64,000 nt of DNA from Lentisphaeria bacterium (GCA_900768505.1 CAAGED010000023.1:49052-113051); one strand, 5' to 3'. Counted from the stretch's first letter, positions 8,502-17,998 are shown. Program-made: numbers and translations. The notes: generated by a model not told the origin, from the sequence alone.

Positions 8502-8549
8502 AAAAATAAACACCGTGAGCGAAATTGTTTGCTCACGGTGTTTATTTTT
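8502..8549. terminator. Bidirectional rho-independent terminator
   Basis: Positions 8502-8520 and 8531-8549 form a perfect 19-bp stem with a 10-base loop. The outer part is A-rich on the left and T-rich on the right, so it reads as a terminator from either side. It lies between convergent dehydrogenase genes, so it can end both transcripts. Confidence 0.85.
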
Positions 8550-8707
8550 ATAAGAAAACTCAAATCAATTGCACCGATCAGGAAAATCGGAATAACCGGG
8601 TAAAACCATCACTCCCGGACAATTTTGAATGTGCCAACTCTGCCATCCGACCCGTCGGACTAATCCGAACACGCAGAATGGTCAAGACGTCCCAGTCAAT
8701 CAGCAGC

Positions 8708-9835
8708 TTATTTTTTTACATAACGGCTGCCGGCAATAAGTTTGTTCAACTCAACGGCGTAAACCTTGGAATCCATCGGCAACTCAATGGTTTTATCCAG
8801 CAACTGGGACAACAACATGGAATTGCCCAACTCCAAACCGCGAATTCCCTCCTCCAGCGGAGCAATCAACGGTGTGCCGCTCAAGATGGCGTCAGTTACA
8901 TTTTGGATTACGTTGCGGTGTTGATGCGCCGATTCGCCATTATCACGCACCGGGATTTCACACCGCCAATTGTCGGCAATTCCAAAGGAAGTGTCGGTAC
9001 TCTTGCAAAAGAGTGCCGTCTCAATCTCATTGCGGATAAACTCAAGCCGTCCGCTCTCGAAAACCAGCAGTCCTTTCTCCCCCACAATTTCCAGGCGGTT
9101 CGTTCCGGGCATTTCCCCGGTGGAGGCGATAAAATTCCCCACCTTGCCGTCGGCATATTCCAAATAAGCGTTTACTTCATCTTCCACCTCAATATCGTGA
9201 TATTTGCCGAATTTCGCCGTCGCCCGCACCTTGTTTGGCATCCCGAAAAACCACTGCATCAAATCCAACTGGTGGGGACACTGGTTCAGCAGTACGCCGC
9301 CCCCCTCGCCCCGCCAGCTGGCCCGCCAGTCACCGGAATCATAATAATGCTGGGAGCGAAACCAATCGGTAATTGTCCAGTTTATCCGGGTAATTTTACC
9401 CAATTCACCATTGTCAATCAGTGACTTGATTTTTTTATGCGCCGGAATCGTCCGCTGGTTGAACATCAGTGATTTCTGCAAATTCGGATATTTTTTTGCT
9501 TCCGCAATCAACCGTTCCGCCTCCGCCTTGTGAACCGCAATCGGCTTTTCCAAAATAACATGTTTTCCGGCCTGCATCGCCTTGATCGCCAAATCCGGGT
9601 GATCGTAATGCGGCACTGCGATAATCACCGCTTCAATATCCGCCTTGGCAAAAAAATCGTCAACATTGGTAAAACAAGCTAAATTTTTACGCACATTTTC
9701 GTCAATCCGGTTAAATGCCGCCGGATTGATATCGCAAACAGCGGTTAATTTTGCATTTTGCATACTGCCGATTGAAATTACATGCCCCGACCCCATGTTG
9801 CCGATTCCAACAATTCCAAACTTCACAAAATCCAT
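8708..9835 (-). CDS. Gfo/Idh/MocA family oxidoreductase
   Basis: A 375-residue dehydrogenase, a distant paralogue of the one at 7341. It opens VKFGIVGIGNMGSGH (nucleotide loop), has GKHVILEKPIAVHKAEAERL near residue 90 (EKP motif) and GGGVLLNQCPHQLDLMQWFFG near residue 178, which keeps the DxxxH-like histidine. The C-terminal domain ends with the usual alpha/beta region. ATG 9835 is preceded by GGAGGG. It is a single gene, convergent with the sugar genes to the left. Probably oxidises or reduces a sugar or cyclitol; substrate not inferable. Confidence 0.92.
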   Translation of the reverse strand: MDFVKFGIVGIGNMGSGHVISIGSMQNAKLTAVCDINPAAFNRIDENVRKNLACFTNVDDFFAKADIEAVIIAVPHYDHPDLAIKAMQAGKHVILEKPIAVHKAEAERLIAEAKKYPNLQKSLMFNQRTIPAHKKIKSLIDNGELGKITRINWTITDWFRSQHYYDSGDWRASWRGEGGGVLLNQCPHQLDLMQWFFGMPNKVRATAKFGKYHDIEVEDEVNAYLEYADGKVGNFIASTGEMPGTNRLEIVGEKGLLVFESGRLEFIRNEIETALFCKSTDTSFGIADNWRCEIPVRDNGESAHQHRNVIQNVTDAILSGTPLIAPLEEGIRGLELGNSMLLSQLLDKTIELPMDSKVYAVELNKLIAGSRYVKK

Positions 9836-9881
9836 TATTTCCCTCCATAAATTGATTCTGCTTCACACCTGTTCTACGATA

Positions 9882-9906
9882 TAAAAAATCAACTGCATTT
9901 AGTTGA
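9882..9906 (-). terminator. Terminator downstream of recN
   Basis: On the minus strand TCAACT (9906-9901) pairs with AGTTGA (9894-9889) around a 6-base loop, followed by a T-run ending at 9883. Short stem but correctly placed 26 bases after the recN stop. Confidence 0.45.
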
Positions 9907-9931
9907 AAAAAATCATATTTAAAATTCTGAA

Positions 9932-11596
9932 TTACGATTCTAAACGACGCTTACACAACTCCGCGGCATGTTTCAGCACGTTTTCATTGCCGGCATCCCC
10001 CAGCATCCGGGCGATTTCGTGAATCTTCTCCGGCAACGTCAATTCCCGCACATGAGAAAATGTCCGCTCCTGCTCCACACTCTTACCGACCGCAAAATTC
10101 GCCGTCCCCCACGCAGCCACCTGGGGCAGGTGAGAAATGGAAATTATCTGCCGCCGCTTCGCCAAATCCGCCAATTCAATTCCAACCCTGGATGCGGTTT
10201 CACCGCCGATATTTACATCAATCTCGTCAAATATCACCACCGGAATCAAATCCGCATCCGCCAGCACGGTCTTCAGCGCCAGCATCACCCGGGACAACTC
10301 GCCGCTGCTGCCGATTTGACGCAACGGCTGTAAATCCTCTCCCTGGTTGGCCGAAAAAATAAATTCAATCTTATCCATGCCGTTCTCCCCCGGCTCAACC
10401 TGCTCAAAACTAATATCCATCCTGGCGTGGGGAAATCCCAAATTATGCAGTTTGTCACAAACTTTGCCCACAAAATCCTTCACCGCTTTACGCCGGGACA
10501 AGGAGAGTTTTTCCGCAGCTAAACCCAGTTGCGTCACTAAATTACGCTCCGACTCCGCAAACTCCCGCCGCCTGGACTCCGCCTGATTATAAGCCGCCGC
10601 CTTCGTTTCGGCCAGCGTCAAATTCTCCAACGCCGCCTCCAAGGTGCCGCCGTAACGACGTTTCAAATGCTGGAGTTGGCTGATACGCTGTTCCAAGAGG
10701 GCAAATGCCTCCTGATCCAATTCCACATTGCCGGTGGCATGTTCAAAAAGGTAGGCCAAATTGCGGATACGATCGTTAATGTCGCCGCATTCCGTGAGCA
10801 ACTCCTCCATTTCCGGGGAAATCCGCGCCAACTCTGCTGCAATCCGGTAAATCTCTCCCATCTGATCAAGAATTGAGCTGTCAGAATCCCGCAGTGCCAT
10901 CACCGCCTGCGCCGACGAATCTAAAATACTTTTGGCATTGGCCGCCAAATTATGCCGTTGCTTCAGCTCCTCGTCTTCGTTTGGCAACGGATTGACCTTA
11001 CGAATCTCCTCCGCCACCATAAGGTAATGTTGCGCCTCCAGTACCGAGGGGATACTGCTTAAAAATTCATCGCGCTCCCGCCGCACCCGGTTCAACTCCC
11101 GGGACAACATTTGACAACGATTTTTTTCAGCTGCCAAATTACCGTAACGATCCAGCAGATCCAACTGACGGCGGCGGTCGATCAGTGACATGTGTTCATT
11201 GGCGTTGTGCCTATCCACCAGAAAACTCATCACCTCCCGGAGAAACTGCTGAGTTACCGGACTATCGTTAATGAAATTTCGGGATTGAGTACGGGTTATG
11301 ACCCGGCGGACGCAGAGGGTTTTATCTTCGTCCAAATCGATTCCGCTCTCCGCAAGCAAAGTGAAAAGTTCATCCGCCGCCGCCCCGCAGCTTATATGCA
11401 TGGCCAGAGAGCATTTATCGCACCCTTGACGGATGATGGAGCGATCGCAGCGTTCGCCGCACAAGATGGCAATGCCGCTGAGCAGAATTGATTTTCCAGC
11501 GCCGCTCTCGCCGCTGATGACATTAAATCCGGCGTCAAACTCAACTTCGGCAGATTCAATCAGCGCCAAATTGTTAATTTTCAAATATTCAATCAT
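9932..11596 (-). CDS. recN: DNA repair protein RecN
   Basis: A 554-residue SMC-like ATPase used in double-strand break repair. The head begins MIEYLKINNLALIESAEVEF and has Walker A GESGAGKSILLS (residues 30-41). A long coiled-coil arm follows (about 150-360). The C-terminal half shows the ABC signature SSGELSRVMLALK and Walker B VIFDEIDVNIGGETASRVG, the standard RecN wording. Length matches the family. It is second in a pair with the small secreted protein upstream, 25 nt apart. No SOS box was identified. Confidence 0.97.
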   Translation of the reverse strand: MIEYLKINNLALIESAEVEFDAGFNVISGESGAGKSILLSGIAILCGERCDRSIIRQGCDKCSLAMHISCGAAADELFTLLAESGIDLDEDKTLCVRRVITRTQSRNFINDSPVTQQFLREVMSFLVDRHNANEHMSLIDRRRQLDLLDRYGNLAAEKNRCQMLSRELNRVRRERDEFLSSIPSVLEAQHYLMVAEEIRKVNPLPNEDEELKQRHNLAANAKSILDSSAQAVMALRDSDSSILDQMGEIYRIAAELARISPEMEELLTECGDINDRIRNLAYLFEHATGNVELDQEAFALLEQRISQLQHLKRRYGGTLEAALENLTLAETKAAAYNQAESRRREFAESERNLVTQLGLAAEKLSLSRRKAVKDFVGKVCDKLHNLGFPHARMDISFEQVEPGENGMDKIEFIFSANQGEDLQPLRQIGSSGELSRVMLALKTVLADADLIPVVIFDEIDVNIGGETASRVGIELADLAKRRQIISISHLPQVAAWGTANFAVGKSVEQERTFSHVRELTLPEKIHEIARMLGDAGNENVLKHAAELCKRRLES

Positions 11597-11621
11597 TTAC
11601 ATGCATGACCTTAAAATAAAT

Positions 11622-12164
11622 TTACTCTTTCGGCGCTTCCAGATAAACCTTCAAATTTCCCACTTCTCCAGTTTTCAAATTCCAGAAGTGTTCAATCACC
11701 ATCCTGCCGTTGCAAATCACTCGGAACGCCGCTGTATTGGGTGGATCACTCCCCTCATTCAAGGCTTTGACGTTGATGTTGTTCTCGCCGGATTTCAGTA
11801 TCAAATTCAACCTTTTTTTGGCATTGGTAAGCGAAAAATTTTTTAACGGAGGGTTGTCATTCAAGGAAATATCCACCCGGTCGCCGTCCTCCGCGGCATT
11901 GTCCCAGGCCTCCAAAATAATTTTCCGCTCACTTACCGTGATTTTCCCCAATGCCTTGCCTGGAGCACCGCCGCCTGATTTACCGCCTGGAACTCCGGAA
12001 CCCTTGCCGGCATCGTTGGGAGGTACCGGCACTGCAGGAATTTGATCTGTACTTTTTTTGTCATCCGCCCCGGATTTGGGTTTTCTCGAGAGATAACCGC
12101 CATCCTCCCCCAGAAGCGGCAAAGCCGCAATTGCGACTGCAATAATGATAAAAAATTTACGCAC
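11622..12164 (-). CDS. Secreted protein with C-terminal Bacteroidetes-type beta domain
   Basis: A 180-residue protein. The GTG start at 12164 has GGAGG 6 bases before it. A signal peptide (RKFFIIIAVAIAALPLLG) is followed by a low-complexity linker rich in Gly, Pro, Lys and Asp (residues 25-80). Residues 85-178 read like the small beta domain often found in secreted proteins of Bacteroidetes: WDNAAEDGDRVDISLND, then LKSGENNINVKALNEG and PPNTAAFRVI, where the DxGxxDGD-like segment and the NxG..PPNTA segment are typical. Function unknown; likely extracytoplasmic adhesion or carbohydrate-related. It precedes recN on the same strand. Confidence 0.75.
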   Translation of the reverse strand: MRKFFIIIAVAIAALPLLGEDGGYLSRKPKSGADDKKSTDQIPAVPVPPNDAGKGSGVPGGKSGGGAPGKALGKITVSERKIILEAWDNAAEDGDRVDISLNDNPPLKNFSLTNAKKRLNLILKSGENNINVKALNEGSDPPNTAAFRVICNGRMVIEHFWNLKTGEVGNLKVYLEAPKE

Positions 12165-12302
12165 AAAATACCTCCAAGCTGCTCACACAACACCATAATC
12201 CCTAACAACAAAAAAACAAAAAACGACAACTTCAAGTTCAAATCGATGTTTTTAACTTCAGACCGATATTTACAGTTGAAGCTGTCATTTTTTTATCGAA
12301 AA

Positions 12303-14042
12303 TTAGGCTTCCGCCAATTCAAAGGCAAATACATTTTTGCCATCCGTAACATCGTCAATAGTAAAACGCAATTTGCGCACCGGGAATGTCAACGGCAATG
12401 AAACCAGACGCTGATAGTTGCCGCTGATTTTATACATCTCCTTCCAAACGCCATCCGCGCCGCAACCGGAGATGGTGAAATTGTTGATCATGGTCTTAGG
12501 GGTGACAAACTTGCGTTCCTCGTCCTCCGCCAATGGATAAATTGCCAAAGAGTTAAGCCGAACCCGGTAGATATTGGAATCGAGAATCAAACGCACTTTG
12601 CCGCTTCTCTGCTCCGCGGCAAAATCATATTCCAAATAATCTCCGGTTTTACCGCTCCAGCAATTCATCACTTCACCCAACTGACGGTCAACGCCGTTGC
12701 GCACTGCCTCCGGATCGCCGCCGTTGGATGATGACAACTTTGCCGCCAGGGAAGCCGGGGCGATCGCCCGCTTGATTCCCGGCAGATAGCAGTCATCATT
12801 CATCAAGGTACGCTGGAGCTGAGTGATTTTGCTCCGGTAAACCCCGTCCGGCGTCAAATCATTGGCTACGGCAATCGCCGCCGCCGTGCCAACCGCCTGA
12901 CCGACCAGGGCGCAGGTGGCCATCACCCGGGTGGCGCTCATAGCGGCATGGGAAACGCTGATATTGCGCCCCGCGAACATCAGATTTTCAATATCCCGGG
13001 CGTAGAGTGCCCGGTAAGGGATTCCAAACGGCGACGGCACCGGATAATGAGTGGTCGGCTGGCCAAAATTACGGAACCCCTTGGGCGGGTGATCGTCCAT
13101 CGTCCAGCCTCCAAAGGCAACCATATCGTCGAATTTGCCGCCGGAGGTAATATCCCGCTCAGTCATCATATATTTGCCCTCATAACGGCGGCTCTCCCGC
13201 TTGCCGGGGAGAAAACCGACCCACTCCAGCACCCACTTTTCCGCACCGTGATCCCCATGGTTCTTGATATGATCCCAAACGCCAAAAGCAAGGCGCAGCA
13301 ACTCTTCACGCAGCGTCTCCGTATCCCGGATGGTGTCCTGCTCGCCGCCCAATTCCAGATACCAGAAATTCTGCAAACCTGACAATTCATGGCCGCGACA
13401 CTTAAACGCGCTCTCATCCGGGAATTTCATTGCCCACTCCGGAGCGACGAATTTCTGCACCTTGTCGGTTTCCCTCGCCTGAATCATGCAGGTCATGCCC
13501 ATGGTCTTGCGATCTGCCTCTTCCGGGCCGAATGCCTCATTAAATTCGTTTTTTGCCTCGCGCCCCCAACGGCAGGCCGCCCCGGTCAACGGTGCAAGAA
13601 TGCTGTCGCCGGAGCAGTCGGCGAAAATTTTAGCTTCCACGGTATGAAACTGCTGAGTGGTCATCTGCCAGCCCTTGACGGATTGTATTTTTTTACCGTC
13701 GGAACTCATTTTTGCCTCCATACAGGAACAATTGAGCAGGAGGGTCAAATTTTCCTGATACTGGACAAGTTGATAGAGGACGCTGTCCCAGACTGAATAA
13801 TTGAAAGGATTGTTGCGATGGAGATTTTCCAGCAACATTTCTTCGAGGATACCGGTTTCCGGTGTGCGGTAGGCACCGCAAATCCACATTCTGATTTCAC
13901 TGGAGGCATTGCCGCCCAAAACCGGACGCTCGTGCATTAAAAGGGTTTTAGCGCCGTGCCGTGCCGCTGAAATCGCCGCACACATTCCGGCAATACCGCC
14001 GCCAACTACGCAAAAATCCACCTGATGAACAATGTTTTCCAT
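12303..14042 (-). CDS. FAD-dependent oxidoreductase (FAD_oxidored family)
   Basis: A 579-residue flavoprotein. The N-terminal dinucleotide-binding loop is FCVVGGGIAGMCAAISAARHG (shown by GGGIAG near residue 14), followed by HERPVLGGNASSEIRMW, a block typical of the FAD_oxidored family (PF12831). AKIFADCSGDSILAPLTGA near residue 160 and DIENLMFAGRNISVSHAAMSATRVM near residue 350 are the second and third FAD contacts. The last 130 residues form a beta domain. Members are common in polysaccharide-degrading PVC bacteria and Bacteroidetes, substrates mostly unknown. No signal peptide is evident. It is divergent from the U32 gene. Confidence 0.9.
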   Translation of the reverse strand: MENIVHQVDFCVVGGGIAGMCAAISAARHGAKTLLMHERPVLGGNASSEIRMWICGAYRTPETGILEEMLLENLHRNNPFNYSVWDSVLYQLVQYQENLTLLLNCSCMEAKMSSDGKKIQSVKGWQMTTQQFHTVEAKIFADCSGDSILAPLTGAACRWGREAKNEFNEAFGPEEADRKTMGMTCMIQARETDKVQKFVAPEWAMKFPDESAFKCRGHELSGLQNFWYLELGGEQDTIRDTETLREELLRLAFGVWDHIKNHGDHGAEKWVLEWVGFLPGKRESRRYEGKYMMTERDITSGGKFDDMVAFGGWTMDDHPPKGFRNFGQPTTHYPVPSPFGIPYRALYARDIENLMFAGRNISVSHAAMSATRVMATCALVGQAVGTAAAIAVANDLTPDGVYRSKITQLQRTLMNDDCYLPGIKRAIAPASLAAKLSSSNGGDPEAVRNGVDRQLGEVMNCWSGKTGDYLEYDFAAEQRSGKVRLILDSNIYRVRLNSLAIYPLAEDEERKFVTPKTMINNFTISGCGADGVWKEMYKISGNYQRLVSLPLTFPVRKLRFTIDDVTDGKNVFAFELAEA

Positions 14043-14100
14043 AAAAAAATCCGTACTTAATTTTTATTGGTTAGAAAAATAAAACCTATCCCGATAACTT

Positions 14101-14129
14101 AATCTACAATCATTTCAACGCCAAAGCAA
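14101..14129 (-). promoter_or_regulatory. Probable promoter of the FAD oxidoreductase gene
   Basis: TTGCTT (14129-14124) and TAGATT (14106-14101) on the minus strand, 17-base spacer. Leader of about 50 bases. Confidence 0.4.
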
Positions 14130-14181
14130 CATCATTTGCTTAAAATAAATATAAAAAAACAATTTTTTTCTCCGCAGGTAA

Positions 14182-14211
14182 TTGTAATATCACCCTCTTT
14201 GATTGTATATT
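14182..14211 (+). promoter_or_regulatory. Probable promoter of the U32 gene
   Basis: TTGTAA (14182-14187), 18-base spacer, TATATT (14206-14211). Leader of about 100 bases containing the hairpin at 14268-14299. Confidence 0.45.
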
Positions 14212-14267
14212 ATACTACCTCGGAGGGCGGCGGCAACCAGTTATAACGATTTTATTTTGCTTTTCTC

Positions 14268-14308
14268 AGCCAAACGCTTATCTGACGCAACAATTGGCTA
14301 ATTTTTTT
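14268..14308 (+). promoter_or_regulatory. Terminator-like hairpin in the U32 leader
   Basis: AGCCAA (14268-14273) pairs with TTGGCT (14294-14299), followed by AA and seven T residues (14302-14308) that run straight into the GGAGG of the ribosome-binding site. The stem is only 6 bp, so this could be chance. Confidence 0.3.
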
Positions 14309-14320
14309 GGAGGCTGATTT

Positions 14321-16585
14321 ATGAACGAGTGTGCCTGTTCTGATTCCGATAAAACTTTGTCCCGGCTTAAAACACCGGAATTGCTGGCTCCCGCCGGTAC
14401 TGCGGCCAGCGCACTGGCCGCATTTGATGCCGGTGCTGACGCCATTTACGCCGGCCTGGATCGCTTCAACGCCCGGGAACGGGGAGAAAATTTCAGTTTG
14501 GAGGATTTCGGCAAAATCACCTCCTACGCCCACAAACTCAAACGCAAGGTCTACCTGACACTCAATACACTAGTCAAGGAAAACGAATTGCCTGATATGG
14601 TCAGTTATCTGGCAGATGTCTCCTCCATCGGGCCGGATGCCATTATTGTTCAGGATTTGGGAGTGCTGCGTCTGATTCGTGAGTATTTCCCCAACCTGAC
14701 GCTACATGCCTCCACGCAGATGGGCATACACAACTCGGCCGGAATAAAAATTGCTTCCGAACTTGGGGTCAAACGGGTTATTCTGGAACGCCAAATCACC
14801 TACTCCGAGCTGAAAAGCATAGCCGCCAATACCGATATGGAACTGGAAGTGTTTGTCCACGGCGCATTGTGCTGTTCACTCTCCGGCGAATGCTACCTCT
14901 CCAGCTGGCTGGGGGGCTGGAGCGGCAATCGGGGCAAGTGCAAACAACCCTGCCGCCGTCGTTTTTTCAGCAAAACCGGCAACGGATTCTTTCTCTCCAC
15001 CGCCGATTTGAACGCCTCAGATATTTTAGATGATTTGCGAGCCATCGGCGTGGCGTCGCTGAAAATCGAAGGCCGTTTGCGCCAGCCAGATTACGTCAGC
15101 AACGTAGTCAGCGCCTACCGCAAACTGCTGGACAATCCCAACACCGACTCCAAGGAGCTGAAAACCGAAGCTCGCAATCAACTGGGGAAAAGCTGCGGTC
15201 GGCGCTGGTCGCTGGGATTTTTCAATCGCAGCAGCAGTGAAAACCTGCTGCTCCACGACACCTTGCCCGCCTCCGGAGTCATCAGCGGCAAAATTGACAA
15301 GGTAACTCCCGGCGGATTTGAATTTACCGCCTCCAGACGGCTCCACATCGGCGACCGTTTGCGGGTTCAGCCCGGCAACGGCGAAGAGGGGCCGGCACTG
15401 ACAATTACCAAAATGTTTGTCAAGCAGGAACCCTCCACACGGGTATTGGCCGGAGAGCGTTGTTTTATTTGTTGCGACAAAGAGGTGCCGCTAGATGGAA
15501 CTATTTATAAAATCGGCGAGGATTTCGGTGATTACAGCGGACGGATTGCGTCCCTGCCGGGGCCGGGGATTCCATTGGATTTGGATATTGAACTCACCGG
15601 CAGCGGGATTTCGGTCAATCCTAAAAACATAAATATCAACGCCTGGAGTTTCGACCTGCAATTGGAAGCGGCCCGGAAACACGGCGTAACCGCCGAAACA
15701 TTGCGCGAGGAGTTTTCCTGCGGCTGCGGCAAATTCCAACTCCGCCTGACCAATATCAAAATTCACGGCGAACTCTTCCTCCCCGGCAGTCTGCTCAAAC
15801 AACTTCGCCGGGATTTCTACCAGTATTTAGAGGAAAATTTTTCCCCGGAACTTGCGGACGATCCGGCCGGCAAGGCCATGTATCAATTCCAGCAGGATTA
15901 TATCAGGCAAAACGTATTCAAACTTACGGAAAAAAATCAGCCTGACTGCGTGGCCATCCGTCCCAACGGAACTAAACCGGCAAAATCCAACGCGGTTTCG
16001 GCGGCGGCGGTTTTTAATTTCGACCGCTCCGCCACCGTGGCAATTCTGCCGGATTTCTGCCCGGAACGGCAACTGCCGGAATTGGCGGCCAAACTGGACG
16101 ACCTTTTTAAGCACGGCATCCGCAATTATCGGGTCAGCAGCCTTTACGGCTTCGAAATGTTAAAAAAATACACTGGCAAAATCAAAATCGCCGCCGCCAC
16201 CCCATTGCCAATTGCCAACTCTCAGGCCGCCCGGGAACTGATGCGTTTCGGGGTAGTCTCAGTTATGGCCCACGTGGAACTGGAGCGCAGTGCAATCGAA
16301 TCCTTGCGGGATCACTCGCCACTGCCGGTGGAGGTTTACCGCTTCGGCCGTCTGCCGTTATTATCCAGCCGCGCCGCCATCAAGGCGGAGGGGGAGATGA
16401 GCGACCGCTGCGGCGACAAATTTATGGTATGGCCGGATCGGAACGGCATTCTCAACCGGGTATACTCCAGCAAGGTGCTTTCACTGCCATACGTTGATGG
16501 ATGTTTGAATTATTACGATCTGCTCAACGCCGACTGGCGGGACAAGGAACAATCCACGTTTAATTTTGAAAACTCATTAATTTGA
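14321..16585 (+). CDS. U32 peptidase-family protein with extended C-terminal region (RlhA/YdcP-like)
   Basis: A 754-residue member of the U32 family. Residues 18-300 hold the family core: ELLAPAGTAASALAAFDAGADAIYAG, then TLHASTQMGIHNSAG and LEVFVHGALCCSLSGECYLSSWLGG near residue 185, followed by GKCKQPCRR, the cysteine set that binds an Fe-S cluster in characterised relatives. The extra C-terminal part (300-750) matches the layout of the long DUF3656-containing members such as RlhA, which hydroxylates 23S rRNA. A role in RNA hydroxylation is therefore possible, but peptidase or other roles exist in the family. GGAGG lies 7 bases before ATG. Confidence 0.85.
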   Translation: MNECACSDSDKTLSRLKTPELLAPAGTAASALAAFDAGADAIYAGLDRFNARERGENFSLEDFGKITSYAHKLKRKVYLTLNTLVKENELPDMVSYLADVSSIGPDAIIVQDLGVLRLIREYFPNLTLHASTQMGIHNSAGIKIASELGVKRVILERQITYSELKSIAANTDMELEVFVHGALCCSLSGECYLSSWLGGWSGNRGKCKQPCRRRFFSKTGNGFFLSTADLNASDILDDLRAIGVASLKIEGRLRQPDYVSNVVSAYRKLLDNPNTDSKELKTEARNQLGKSCGRRWSLGFFNRSSSENLLLHDTLPASGVISGKIDKVTPGGFEFTASRRLHIGDRLRVQPGNGEEGPALTITKMFVKQEPSTRVLAGERCFICCDKEVPLDGTIYKIGEDFGDYSGRIASLPGPGIPLDLDIELTGSGISVNPKNININAWSFDLQLEAARKHGVTAETLREEFSCGCGKFQLRLTNIKIHGELFLPGSLLKQLRRDFYQYLEENFSPELADDPAGKAMYQFQQDYIRQNVFKLTEKNQPDCVAIRPNGTKPAKSNAVSAAAVFNFDRSATVAILPDFCPERQLPELAAKLDDLFKHGIRNYRVSSLYGFEMLKKYTGKIKIAAATPLPIANSQAARELMRFGVVSVMAHVELERSAIESLRDHSPLPVEVYRFGRLPLLSSRAAIKAEGEMSDRCGDKFMVWPDRNGILNRVYSSKVLSLPYVDGCLNYYDLLNADWRDKEQSTFNFENSLI

Positions 16586-16618
16586 TTTGAAATAATTTCA
16601 TCAGAAAGGTAGATAATT

Positions 16619-17935
16619 ATGTCCGGAATTTACAAAGCATACGACATCCGCGGGGTTTATCCCACCGAACTAAACGTCACAACCGCCGAAGCAATCGGCC
16701 GCGCCTACGCCACATTCAGCAAAGCGAAAAAGGTCGTGGTAGGCCGGGATATGCGTCCCCACTCCATTATTCTCTTTGAGGCTCTGGCAAAGGGTTTGAT
16801 GGCCCAAGGGGTGGACGTGGTGGATTTAGGAGAATGTTCAACTCCAATGTCCTACTTTGCCAACGGCACGCTTAAGGCGGACGGCAGTATAATGATTACC
16901 GCCAGCCACAATCCGGGCGAATGGAACGGCTTTAAGATGTGTCTGGCCAACGCCGTACCAATCAGCGGCGCCACAGGCATAATGGATATTGAGAAAATTG
17001 TCGCTGAAAAAGCGTTTGCTCCGGCCGTCAATAATGGCAAACTTACTACTTTCAATATTTCCGAAGCATACGGCAAATTTATTCGGGAACATGCAAAACT
17101 GAACAGAAAACTCAAGGTGGTGGTTGATTACGCCAACGCCATGGGGTCGGCCGAAATCGCCGGAATCGAGGATTTGTTTGACATAATTCCACTATATAAA
17201 GAGCTGGACGGCACCTTCCCCAACCACGAGGCAAATCCCTTGAAATTCGAAACATTGAACGCCATCCGCGCCAAGGTAAAAGCGGTGGGCGCCGATTTTG
17301 GTGCGGCCTTCGACGGCGATGCCGACCGTTGCGGCTTCATCGACAATCAGGGGGAAATCATCCCGATGGATCTTTTCACCGCCCTGATCGCCCAGGACAT
17401 TCTCTCCGACGGGCCAGCCACCATTCTTTATGATTTGCGCAGCAGCCGGGCAGTGCGGGAGTGCATCGAAGCCAACGGCGGCAAAGCAATTATGAGCCGG
17501 GTTGGTCATGCCTTTATCAAGGCGCAAATGCGCCAATATGATGCCGTATTCGCCGGCGAACTCTCCGGGCACTACTACTTCAAGGAGAATTTCACGGCGG
17601 AGTCTCAAGGTTTGGCCATGATTAAATTCGCCAATCTCATTTGCAAAAGCGGCAAGAGCGCAAGTGAACTGGTTGCCCCGCTGCGCAAATATTTTGCCAG
17701 CGGCGAAATTAATTCCAAAGTGGAGGATGTCAAACCGATTCTCGCCGCCATCAAGGCCAAATACACCGACGGCAAGATGTTTGAACTCGACGGCATCAGC
17801 GTGGAGTACGATAATTGGTGGTTCAACGTGCGCTCCTCAAACACCGAGCCGCTGCTGCGGCTGATTGTGGAAGCGGACACCAGAGAGCTCATGGAAGTAA
17901 AGCGGGATGAACTCCTGAAGTTGATCCGCGGCTAA
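16619..17935 (+). CDS. manB: Phosphomannomutase/phosphoglucomutase
   Basis: A 438-residue alpha-D-phosphohexomutase that interconverts hexose 6- and 1-phosphates for LPS, nucleotide-sugar and glycan synthesis. Family motifs in order: YDIRGVYP (residue 8), catalytic phosphoserine loop TASHNPGEWNGFK (near 90), metal loop FDGDADRCGF (near 236), sugar loop GELSGHYYFKE (near 312) and phosphate loop RSSNTEPLLRL (near 405). AAAGGT precedes the ATG. It lies 33 nt after the U32 gene and is followed by a terminator hairpin. The set of motifs fits the PMM/PGM class; which sugar is favoured cannot be judged. Confidence 0.93.
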   Translation: MSGIYKAYDIRGVYPTELNVTTAEAIGRAYATFSKAKKVVVGRDMRPHSIILFEALAKGLMAQGVDVVDLGECSTPMSYFANGTLKADGSIMITASHNPGEWNGFKMCLANAVPISGATGIMDIEKIVAEKAFAPAVNNGKLTTFNISEAYGKFIREHAKLNRKLKVVVDYANAMGSAEIAGIEDLFDIIPLYKELDGTFPNHEANPLKFETLNAIRAKVKAVGADFGAAFDGDADRCGFIDNQGEIIPMDLFTALIAQDILSDGPATILYDLRSSRAVRECIEANGGKAIMSRVGHAFIKAQMRQYDAVFAGELSGHYYFKENFTAESQGLAMIKFANLICKSGKSASELVAPLRKYFASGEINSKVEDVKPILAAIKAKYTDGKMFELDGISVEYDNWWFNVRSSNTEPLLRLIVEADTRELMEVKRDELLKLIRG

Positions 17936-17954
17936 AAAATTAAATGAATCAAGC

Positions 17955-17998
17955 GGCCGGGTGGGGTACGAATAAACTGTACCCGATTCGGCCTCTTT
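17955..17998 (+). terminator. Terminator after manB
   Basis: GGCCG (17955-17959) and CGGCC (17989-17993) enclose GGGTAC/GTACCC (17964-17969, 17979-17984), with small symmetrical internal loops, then TCTTTT. Placed 20 bases after the stop codon. Confidence 0.55.

Noticed and set aside
8525..9424. Long plus-strand open frame across the second Gfo/Idh/MocA gene
   Set aside because: It starts inside the terminator stem and runs antisense to a well-supported dehydrogenase.
12240..12302. Plus-strand hairpin ACAG-CTGT followed by a T-run
   Set aside because: No plus-strand gene ends there and the stem is only about 4-5 bp.
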